A program made the translations under genes and the position numbers. A DNA stretch of 55,506 nucleotides, from assembly GCA_031082185.1 (NCBI GenBank), contig JAVHLI010000014.1:1-55506 (forward strand), given 5' to 3'. The notes below the pieces were generated by a model, which was not told the DNA's origin, did not search any database, and saw only the letters and a program-made list of their open reading frames with translations. Shown piece by piece: positions 1 through 5,902 of the stretch; the first letter of the stretch is position 1, and the number at the start of each line of letters is the position of its first letter. This stretch comes from a bacterium. Lineage in GTDB: Bacteria > Sysuimicrobiota > Sysuimicrobiia > Sysuimicrobiales > Humicultoraceae.

Positions 1-56
1 TCCGGGAAGGCGGACGGACGGTGGGCGCCGGTGTCGTTGTGAAGGTGGAGGCGTAG
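1..56 (+). CDS. tuf: elongation factor Tu, 3' end of a first tuf copy (partial)
   Basis: Only the last 17 codons and the stop are inside the window, ending in residues [10 protein letters not shown]. The 56 bases match the end of the complete tuf gene at 23768-23823 at 55 of 56 positions; only the stop differs (TAG here, TAA there). EF-Tu carries aminoacyl-tRNA to the ribosome. A second tuf copy directly before rpmG and tRNA-Trp is common in bacteria, so this is read as a genuine second copy whose 5' part lies outside the window. Confidence 0.95.
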   Translation, partial: REGGRTVGAGVVVKVEA

Positions 57-59
57 TCC

Positions 60-212
60 ATGCCGAGGGATATCATCACGCTCGCCTGCACGGAGTGCAA
101 GCGGCGTAACTACACGACCACGAAGAACAAGAAGAACGATCCCGACCGGATCGAGGTGTCGAAGTACTGCAGGTGGTGTCGCAAGCACACCGCCCACCGC
201 GAGACGCGCTAG
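60..212 (+). CDS. rpmG: 50S ribosomal protein L33 (bL33)
   Basis: This 50-residue protein ([18 protein letters not shown]...) has the usual L33 length and basic composition. Two CxxC pairs, at residues 10/13 and 37/40, form the zinc ribbon of the zinc-binding L33 type. It starts 3 bases after the tuf stop codon, so it is probably co-transcribed with tuf. L33 sits in the large subunit near the E site. The next gene is tRNA-Trp, the usual neighbour. Confidence 0.95.
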   Translation: MPRDIITLACTECKRRNYTTTKNKKNDPDRIEVSKYCRWCRKHTAHRETR

Positions 213-218
213 CCTCGG

Positions 219-247
219 TTGCAGCGCGGCCGGTCCCTTCCTATAAT
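219..247 (+). promoter_or_regulatory. promoter of tRNA-Trp
   Basis: TTGCAG (219-224), a 17-base spacer and a perfect TATAAT (242-247) form a sigma-70-type promoter. The expected start near 254 lies just before the tRNA at 260, so the tRNA can be made independently of tuf-rpmG. Confidence 0.75.
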
Positions 248-259
248 GGGAGACGGCAC

Positions 260-336
260 AGGGGCGTAGCTCCAATTGGTAGAGCGCCGGTCTCCAAAAC
301 CGGGTGTTGGGGGTTCGAATCCCTCCGCCCCTGCCA
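260..336 (+). tRNA. trnW: tRNA-Trp (anticodon CCA)
   Basis: The acceptor stem AGGGGCG (260-266) pairs with CGCCCCT (326-332), followed by discriminator G and an encoded CCA end (334-336). The anticodon stem CCGGT/ACCGG encloses loop CTCCAAA with anticodon CCA at 294-296. The T-loop TTCGAAT is canonical. The position after rpmG is the classical one for tRNA-Trp upstream of secE-nusG, although secE lies 8 kb further on here. Confidence 0.97.
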
Positions 337-404
337 GGCAGTCCTCTTGGTGTCCCCACCCACGGTACAACCCGGGTAAGACCGACGAGATTGGAGGACC
401 ATCA

Positions 405-857
405 ATGGAAGGCAGCCGCTACCGGCGCGTCCACGCCAGCGCCCTCGAGGGGTTCCAGCACGCCCGTGACGACTACTGGTACCGCCCGCTGGTCTTCGGT
501 AAGGGTCTCTTCACCTATCTGGCCTACGTGCCGCCCGGAGGGTCCATGCCTCCCCACGGCCACGAGGAGGACGCGTACGAACTCTCGTTCTACATGCTGG
601 AGGGCGAACTGGAGATTACGCTGGAGGGCGAGACCTTCGCGGTGGCGCCGGGCGAGGCCATCCACGTGGATCCGGGCGTCTCGCTGGGAGTCCGCAACTC
701 CGGGACCCGTACTGCCGGATTCCTGTTGACGTTTGCGCCGCCGCCTCCGATTCCGTCACCGGAGGCGCTACGGGAACGCTACGAGCGTCGGGGAAGCGGA
801 ATCAAGTCGCCTGAAGAGATGGAGGCGCTCATCCGGCAGACGCCGGTCAGCCGATAA
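405..857 (+). CDS. small cupin-domain protein
   Basis: A 150-residue protein with one conserved beta-barrel cupin fold. The first cupin motif is visible around residues 45-68 (PPGGSMPPHGHEEDAYELSFYMLEGE, written here only in outline: G, HGH, E, G), and the second follows at about 80-100 (PGEAIHVDPG...N). The His residues could bind a metal ion. The start at 405 is chosen because GGAGG lies 7 bases upstream; longer in-frame starts would run into tRNA-Trp. Its end overlaps the minus-strand CsoR gene by 11 bases. The substrate is unknown; the family includes sugar isomerases, dioxygenases and non-enzymatic binding proteins. Confidence 0.75.
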   Translation: MEGSRYRRVHASALEGFQHARDDYWYRPLVFGKGLFTYLAYVPPGGSMPPHGHEEDAYELSFYMLEGELEITLEGETFAVAPGEAIHVDPGVSLGVRNSGTRTAGFLLTFAPPPPIPSPEALRERYERRGSGIKSPEEMEALIRQTPVSR

Positions 858-1113
858 ACCTGTTTAGGGCCTCCTTGAGATCTCCGATGGCCGAGGATAT
901 GTCTCCATGGTTCTGTGCGTCCACGATGCAGTGCTCCAGGTGGTCTTCCAGAAGGACCCGCGCGGCCTGATCAAGTGCAGCCCGGGCCGCTGCGATCTGG
1001 ATGAGGACTTCCGGACAAGGCCGGCCTTCGATCACCATGGTACGGATGGCGCGGACGTGTCCTTCCAGGCGTGCCAGCCGGTTTGCGATCTGCTTCGTCT
1101 TGGTATGCGGCAT
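847..1113 (-). CDS. csoR: CsoR/RcnR-family metal-sensing transcriptional repressor
   Basis: An all-helical repressor of 88 residues. It carries the family core RLARLEGHVRAIRTMVIEGRPC...QIAAARAALDQAARVLLEDHLEHC. The Cu(I) triad of CsoR (Cys, His, Cys with His-x3-Cys spacing) is present at C33, H58 and C62, which favours copper over nickel/cobalt sensing. The ATG at 1113 is preferred to an upstream TTG because AAGGAGG lies just before it. A matching C6/G6 palindrome is found 4.6 kb away in front of the P-type ATPase module, its likely target. No similar palindrome is seen upstream of csoR itself, so autoregulation is not evident. The 3' end overlaps the cupin gene. Confidence 0.9.
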   Translation of the reverse strand: MPHTKTKQIANRLARLEGHVRAIRTMVIEGRPCPEVLIQIAAARAALDQAARVLLEDHLEHCIVDAQNHGDISSAIGDLKEALNRFIG

Positions 1114-1212
1114 CTCGCCCTCCTTCAAATCAAGTGGCCCGCACTGAGCCTACCGCCGCCCGCCTACGAGACGGTCCGGCCGGACCCGGCGTGGGCAGTA
1201 TAGCACCGCGCG

Positions 1213-1241
1213 TTGATCGCCTGCCAGCGCCGTGCTAGGAT
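1213..1241 (+). promoter_or_regulatory. promoter of the PIG-L-like gene
   Basis: TTGATC (1213-1218), a 17-base spacer and TAGGAT (1236-1241) lie 25 bases before the ATG at 1266, in the divergent region shared with csoR. Confidence 0.6.
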
Positions 1242-1265
1242 TCGTAAGCCTTCGAGGTGCACCCG

Positions 1266-2024
1266 ATGATCCAGCCTGATCAGCCCGGCACGCTCCTTGT
1301 GATCGCCACCTACGGCCTTGAGATAGTCGAGGTCGGGGGCACAATCGCCCGCCACGTCCGGGCCGGGGGGCGCGTTCACTCCTCGGTGACGCTGGTCAGG
1401 CCGGAGTCGCGGCCCCAGGTCGAGCGAGCGGCAGCCATCCTGGGCACGACGGTTCAGTTCATGGAGTTCACGATGGGTGAGGTTTCCCCGGACATGAACT
1501 CGAAGAAACGGTTCGTGCGCCTGATCCGGGAAGTCCGGCCGGACGTTGTGATCACGCAGGACCCCGAGCACTCGTTTCACGACCTTGATCCGGACCGCCG
1601 CCAGGCGATGATCCTCTACCTCGAGGCGATGGCCCTGGCCGGCCGTGACTTCGCGCCCGAGCAGCTCGAGGAGCTGGGGCGCCATCCGGTTCCCACGATC
1701 TACTACATGATGCCCGACCGGCCCAACTGCGTGGTGGACATAACCGAGGTGGCCGGGATAAAACAGCAGGCCCTTGCTGAGTTGCGCAGCCAACACGCCT
1801 TCAGCGCCCAGATGATGCGGCGCAGGCTGGCCCCCGAGGTTCTCGCGCACGTCGCGGGCGTTGATACGGGAGCGTCCGACGAAGTGCTGGGGCTGGCCAT
1901 CCACCGCCAGACCGACAAGTCCCTTCACCTCTATCACGGGCTGATGAGTCACACGGCGCAGGCCGTGCTGGCCGAGCCCTTCCGGCGGGAAGGCGTCTTC
2001 ACCCTCAGCTACCTGGTGCGGTAG
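1266..2024 (+). CDS. PIG-L/LmbE-like protein lacking the zinc motif
   Basis: A 252-residue protein with the Rossmann-like outline of PIG-L/LmbE N-acetylglucosamine deacetylases: LLVIATYGLEIVEVGGTIARHVRAGGRV, then VRPDVVITQDPEHSF and DLDPDRRQAM. In active members the first loop reads AHPDDE and supplies His and Asp zinc ligands plus the catalytic Asp. Here that loop is ATYGLE (residues 14-19), and the third ligand region HPDHR reads DPDRR. All recognisable ligands are therefore missing, so zinc-dependent deacetylation is unlikely. A start at GTG 1257 is possible, but ATG 1266 has GAGGTG at better spacing. It precedes a peptide-type ABC operon with its own promoter. Confidence 0.75.
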   Translation: MIQPDQPGTLLVIATYGLEIVEVGGTIARHVRAGGRVHSSVTLVRPESRPQVERAAAILGTTVQFMEFTMGEVSPDMNSKKRFVRLIREVRPDVVITQDPEHSFHDLDPDRRQAMILYLEAMALAGRDFAPEQLEELGRHPVPTIYYMMPDRPNCVVDITEVAGIKQQALAELRSQHAFSAQMMRRRLAPEVLAHVAGVDTGASDEVLGLAIHRQTDKSLHLYHGLMSHTAQAVLAEPFRREGVFTLSYLVR

Positions 2025-2080
2025 GACCCAGCCGCGGAGTGGCGGCGCCCGCTACGTTCCGTGGATCCCCTCCGGCCGGA

Positions 2081-2109
2081 TTGTCGCAGCCACATGGGAG
2101 CGTTACGCT
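2081..2109 (+). promoter_or_regulatory. possible promoter of the ABC transporter operon
   Basis: TTGTCG (2081-2086), a 17-base spacer and TACGCT (2104-2109). The same -10 hexamer occurs in the metal-module promoter at 5679. It lies 46 bases before the binding-protein start. Confidence 0.45.
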
Positions 2110-2155
2110 TGTTGCCGTGGTGTCCCGCATTCTTCAGGGAAGGTGAGGACCAACG

Positions 2156-3748
2156 ATGCGAATCCTGTTGCTGATCTCCGTTCTGGCGGTGAGCCTACTC
2201 TCTGCGGGGGCTCCGGCCCGCGGCCAGACGGCGGCGCTGCGCATGGCCATCTCGAGGGACGAGGGCTCGCTCAACCCGTACACCTACCAGAGCGGGTATC
2301 CCGGCTGGAACCTGATGACCCTCGTCTACGAGCCGCTGTTCACGCCCGACGCCGACAACATCCCGCAGCCCTGGCTTGTGCGCAGGTACTCCGTGAGCCC
2401 GGACGGCAGGACATGGACGCTCACGCTGCACCCCAACATCAAGTGGCACGACGGACGCCCCCTTACGGCCGACGATGTGAAGTTCACGTATGAGTATGTG
2501 CGGAAGCACGCCCACTCGCGCTGGACCTCGCAGGTCCGCCTGATCGAGAGCATCGAGACCTCGGGCACCACGATGCTGACCATCCGCCTGACCGCTCAAA
2601 GCGGCGGGTTCCTGATGCAGCCCCTCGCCGACCTGCCGATTCTGCCCCGGCACATCTGGGAAGGAGTCGCGGAGCCGCGGCGATTCAACGACTCGATCGG
2701 CAGTGGTCCGTACAAGCTTGCGGAGATGCGTGACGGCCAGTTCTACCGTCTGGTCGCCAACGACGCCTACTTCGGCGGGCGGCCTAAGGTGCGCGAGATC
2801 GTGCTCCCCATCATCCGCGATGCCACGGTGACGTTTACGGCGCTCAAGGCGGGCGAGATTGACACCACGGCCAGGGCGCTCTCGCCGGAACTGGTCGGCG
2901 CGTTCGAGAAGGCCGGGGGACTGAAGGTCGTGCGAGGTGCTGGATACGCAAGCACCATTCTCCAGTTAAACCTGGAGCACCCCATCCTACGGGATGTGAA
3001 GCTGCGCCAGGCCATCGCCAACGCCATCAACACCCGCCTGATGGTCAGGCTGCTCCTGCTCGGCTACGGCGTCGTGGGAAGCCCGGGATATATCCACCCT
3101 GACTCTCCGTTCCACAACCCTGCCGTGACCTTCGCGGCGAGCAAGTCGAGGGCAGTCCAGATCCTTAACGAGGCCGGATACATTGACCGCGACCGCGACG
3201 GCATACGGGACACGCCGGACGGACGGCCGCTCCGGTTCAACCTGCTGACCCTTGCCGGCAACCCCATCCGCGTGCGCGGAGCCGATCTGATGCGCACGTG
3301 GCTCCGCGACATCGGGATTGACGTGCGCGTCGTTGCGCAGGAGGACGCTAGCATCATCGCTCAGGTGTGGCCCGACTTCGACGTCTGCAATGGGCGCAAC
3401 TTCGACATGGCGATCTTCGGGTGGTCGGCACCGGTGATGAACCGGGCCACCAGCCTGCGAGACCTGTTCCACTCGGACTGCCGGTTCGGTACGATCAACA
3501 TCGGTGGATACAAGAGCGCCGAGGTGGACAGGTTGGGCAACGAGCTGGCCGCGGCGGTGGAGCCCGCGAAGCAGAAGCAGATCCTGTTCGAGATGCAGAA
3601 GACGATTTCGGCCGATCTGCCGGTGCACGTGCTGTTCTACATGGACGGCATCTACGCCTACCGGCCTGACAAGCACGACGCCTGGGTCTACCAGAAGGGG
3701 CAGGGGATCGTTAACAAGCTGTCGTTCATCGGTCCGCCCAAGCGCTGA
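2156..3748 (+). CDS. ABC transporter substrate-binding protein, family 5 (peptide type)
   Basis: A 530-residue exported protein of the SBP_bac_5 (DppA/OppA) family. Residues 1-24 form a Sec signal peptide (MRILLLISVLAVSLLSAGAPARGQ) with no lipobox Cys. The mature part shows family signatures: SLNPYTYQSGYPGWNLMTLVYEPLF near the N-terminus, the WTLTLHPNIKWHDGRPLTADDVKFTYEY region, and RQAIANAIN in the middle. GAAGGTGAGG precedes the ATG. These proteins capture di- or oligopeptides, nickel chelates or glycosides outside the membrane; the ligand cannot be read from sequence. The permease genes follow immediately. Confidence 0.92.
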   Translation: MRILLLISVLAVSLLSAGAPARGQTAALRMAISRDEGSLNPYTYQSGYPGWNLMTLVYEPLFTPDADNIPQPWLVRRYSVSPDGRTWTLTLHPNIKWHDGRPLTADDVKFTYEYVRKHAHSRWTSQVRLIESIETSGTTMLTIRLTAQSGGFLMQPLADLPILPRHIWEGVAEPRRFNDSIGSGPYKLAEMRDGQFYRLVANDAYFGGRPKVREIVLPIIRDATVTFTALKAGEIDTTARALSPELVGAFEKAGGLKVVRGAGYASTILQLNLEHPILRDVKLRQAIANAINTRLMVRLLLLGYGVVGSPGYIHPDSPFHNPAVTFAASKSRAVQILNEAGYIDRDRDGIRDTPDGRPLRFNLLTLAGNPIRVRGADLMRTWLRDIGIDVRVVAQEDASIIAQVWPDFDVCNGRNFDMAIFGWSAPVMNRATSLRDLFHSDCRFGTINIGGYKSAEVDRLGNELAAAVEPAKQKQILFEMQKTISADLPVHVLFYMDGIYAYRPDKHDAWVYQKGQGIVNKLSFIGPPKR

Positions 3749-3772
3749 GCCGGGCGAATCTGGCGTGATGGC

Positions 3773-4759
3773 GTGAACGATTCCGCCGTGTGGCGCTTCC
3801 TGGCCGGGCGTGTGGCCCAGTACCTGCTCTTGTTGGCGCTGACAGTGGCGCTCAACTTCGCCCTGCCCCGGATGATGCCCGGCAGCCCGCTGGTCTTCCT
3901 GGCCGGTGAGGACGTGGGGTTCCTCGACGCGGAGCAGCGGGCCCAGCTGTACGCGCTCTACGGCCTCGACCAGCCGCAGTGGGAGCAGTTTCTCACCTAT
4001 GCCGGCAACCTGGCCCGTGGCGAACTCGGGTACTCGTTCCAGCGCGGCCGCCCGATCGCCGAGATAATCGGCGAGCGCCTTCCCTGGACCATGCTGTTGG
4101 TCGGGCTCTCGCTCGTGATCGCCACGCTGCTCGGCGCCGCGCTGGGCGCCGTGACCGCCTGGCGGCGCGGCTCGGTCCTGGACCTCGGCACTCTCGGCGT
4201 GGCGATGTTCTTTGAGTCGGTGCCCTCGTTCTGGCTCGGGATGATCTTCATCGCGGTCTTTGCGGCCGGGCTGGGCTGGCTTCCTATATTCGGGGCCGGC
4301 ACGGCCGGCGTAACCCTCGCCGGATGGGCCCTGTTGGTTGACCGCGCTCGCCACCTGATGCTGCCGCTCGCCACCCTGACCCTGATAACCATCCCGGGTA
4401 CCTTGCTGATAACCAGGTACTCGATGCTCTCGGTACTGGGTGAGCAGTACATCACCACGGCGCGGGCAAAGGGGGTGCACGAGCGGGCAGTGCTGCTCCG
4501 GCACGCGATGCGAAACGCCCTTCTGCCGGTGGCGACGGTCTTCATGCTCAACCTGGGCTTCGTGGCCAGCGGCGCCACCGTGGTGGAGACGGTCTTCTCC
4601 TACCCGGGCGTCGGCCGCCTCCTCTATGAGGCGGTGCTAAACCGTGACTACCCCGTGCTGCAGGGGACCTTTCTCGTCATCACGGTAAGCGTGATCGTGG
4701 CGAACATCGCCTCCGACCTGCTCTACCCGCTCATAGACCCGCGGGTGCGACGGCGGTGA
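3773..4759 (+). CDS. ABC transporter permease, DppB type
   Basis: A 328-residue integral membrane protein of the DppB/OppB family. It has an N-terminal transmembrane segment (about 14-32), the typical periplasmic stretch with PGSPLVFLAGEDVGF and YGLDQPQWEQF, then five further segments. The EAA loop that docks an ATPase is visible as EQYITTARAKGVHERAVLLRHAMRNALLP in outline (E...TARAKG...RHAMRNALLP). The GTG start lies 24 bases after the binding-protein stop. Its end overlaps the next permease by 4 bases (GTGA). Confidence 0.92.
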   Translation: MNDSAVWRFLAGRVAQYLLLLALTVALNFALPRMMPGSPLVFLAGEDVGFLDAEQRAQLYALYGLDQPQWEQFLTYAGNLARGELGYSFQRGRPIAEIIGERLPWTMLLVGLSLVIATLLGAALGAVTAWRRGSVLDLGTLGVAMFFESVPSFWLGMIFIAVFAAGLGWLPIFGAGTAGVTLAGWALLVDRARHLMLPLATLTLITIPGTLLITRYSMLSVLGEQYITTARAKGVHERAVLLRHAMRNALLPVATVFMLNLGFVASGATVVETVFSYPGVGRLLYEAVLNRDYPVLQGTFLVITVSVIVANIASDLLYPLIDPRVRRR

Positions 4760-5628
4760 ACGGCATGAACCAGGTACCCGTCCCATCCGGCGCGCGCCGC
4801 CTCAGGTTGGGCGCGGCCGGCTGGGCCGGGATTCTCCTGCTGGGCATCCTTGTGTCCGCCGCGGTGCTGGCCCCGCTCGTGAGCCCGTACAACCCCGAGG
4901 AGACCGTGGCCGACCCGTTCCTGGTCCCGACTCGGGCGCATCTCCTGGGAACGAACGACATCGGGCAGGACATCCTGAGCGAGCTGATCTACGGCGCGCG
5001 CATCTCGTTGACCATAGGATTCATAGCGGCGGCGCTGGCAATAGGGATCGGCACGACCGTCGGCATCGTGGCCGGATTCTTCGGCGGTTGGACGGACACC
5101 GTCTTGATGCGGACGGTGGATCTCGTGCTGGTGATCCCGTTCCTGCCGTTGATGATTCTCCTCGCGGCCTACCTGGGACCGAGCTACTGGAACATCATCA
5201 TCGTGATCGGGGTGCTGGTGTGGGCCCGGCCCGCGCGCGTGATCCGTTCCCAGGTGCTCCAGGTGAAGTCCCTTGACTACGTCGAGGCGGCACGGGCCCT
5301 GGGAGCCCGCCCGGTGCGCGTGATGGCGCGGCACGTGTTGCCGGCTGTCCTGCCGCTTGCGCTGGCCCAGTTCATCCTGGCGGCCAGCAACGCCATCCTG
5401 ATCGAGGCCTCACTCTCGTTCCTAGGCCTGGGGGACCCGACCGCCAAGAGCTGGGGAACGGTGCTCTACTACGCGCAGGTCCGCAACGCGTTTCTGAGCG
5501 GTGCCTGGATCTGGTGGGTGCTGCCGCCCGGACTGCTGATCACCGCCGCCACCCTGGGGTTCGCCTTCACGGGCTTCGCTCTCGAAGAGCAGCTCAACCC
5601 GCGCATACGCGGCAATCGCGGCTGCTGA
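4756..5628 (+). CDS. ABC transporter permease, DppC type
   Basis: A 290-residue partner permease of the DppC/OppC family. Markers are the early PYNPEETVADPFLVPTRAHLLGTNDIGQDILSELIYGARISL block and the EAA loop DYVEAARALGARPVRVMARHVLPAVLPL (key residues E, RALG, RHVLP). GTG overlaps the upstream stop, so translation is coupled. No DppD/DppF-type ATPase follows; the next plus-strand feature is the metal-regulated promoter. The transporter must use ATPases encoded elsewhere or be incomplete here. Confidence 0.92.
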   Translation: MNGMNQVPVPSGARRLRLGAAGWAGILLLGILVSAAVLAPLVSPYNPEETVADPFLVPTRAHLLGTNDIGQDILSELIYGARISLTIGFIAAALAIGIGTTVGIVAGFFGGWTDTVLMRTVDLVLVIPFLPLMILLAAYLGPSYWNIIIVIGVLVWARPARVIRSQVLQVKSLDYVEAARALGARPVRVMARHVLPAVLPLALAQFILAASNAILIEASLSFLGLGDPTAKSWGTVLYYAQVRNAFLSGAWIWWVLPPGLLITAATLGFAFTGFALEEQLNPRIRGNRGC

Positions 5629-5655
5629 CCCTCGCCGGTCACGGGCCCGCGGGAT

Positions 5656-5684
5656 TTGACACGGCGAGCCGTCCCGGATACGCT
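5656..5684 (+). promoter_or_regulatory. promoter of the metal-export module
   Basis: A consensus TTGACA (5656-5661), a 17-base spacer and TACGCT (5679-5684). The predicted transcription start falls at about 5691, the first base of the palindromic operator, which fits repression by a bound CsoR. Confidence 0.7.
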
Positions 5685-5690
5685 GGGTAC

Positions 5691-5711
5691 ATATCCCCCC
5701 TGGGGGGATAT
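5691..5711 (+). promoter_or_regulatory. CsoR-type operator palindrome
   Basis: A perfect inverted repeat: arm ATATCCCCCC, one central T, arm GGGGGGATAT. It is flanked by outer GGGTA (5685-5689) and TACCC (5715-5719). CsoR operators are known as GC-rich palindromes with C-run/G-run halves flanked by TA-rich ends. This one sits directly downstream of the -10 box of the metal module. With a CsoR gene in the same island the match is functional as well as structural. Confidence 0.85.
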
Positions 5712-5735
5712 GGTTACCCACCTGTAGGTGCGCGG

Positions 5736-5894
5736 ATGCACGAGGGCGAGCACGGCATAATCGATCTTGGTGGCGAGCACGAACACGACCACCGTCCCAC
5801 GGTTCAGGACCGGCGCGCGGGCGTCGGCCGCATAGTCGCCGCCTCGGTCGTGGCCGCTTCCGTGGTGCTCTTCCTGGTCTGGCGGTTCCTGTAA
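5736..5894 (+). CDS. small His-rich single-span membrane protein
   Basis: A 52-residue peptide beginning MHEGEHGIIDLGGEHEHDH. It has seven acidic or His-rich clusters before residue 20, including HxHxH at 15-19, and one hydrophobic segment at 33-49 (IVAASVVAASVVLFLVW). TAGGTG lies 5 bases before the ATG. It is the first gene after the CsoR operator and ends 8 bases before the P-type ATPase. The ATPase lacks its own N-terminal heavy-metal domain, so this peptide may hand metal to the pump or sense it. I recognise no named family. Confidence 0.65.
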   Translation: MHEGEHGIIDLGGEHEHDHRPTVQDRRAGVGRIVAASVVAASVVLFLVWRFL

Positions 5895-5902
5895 CACCCT
5901 CC

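Noticed and set aside
276-404. Upstream in-frame extension of the cupin gene
   Set aside because: It would translate through tRNA-Trp; the ATG at 405 has a good SD and fits the domain.
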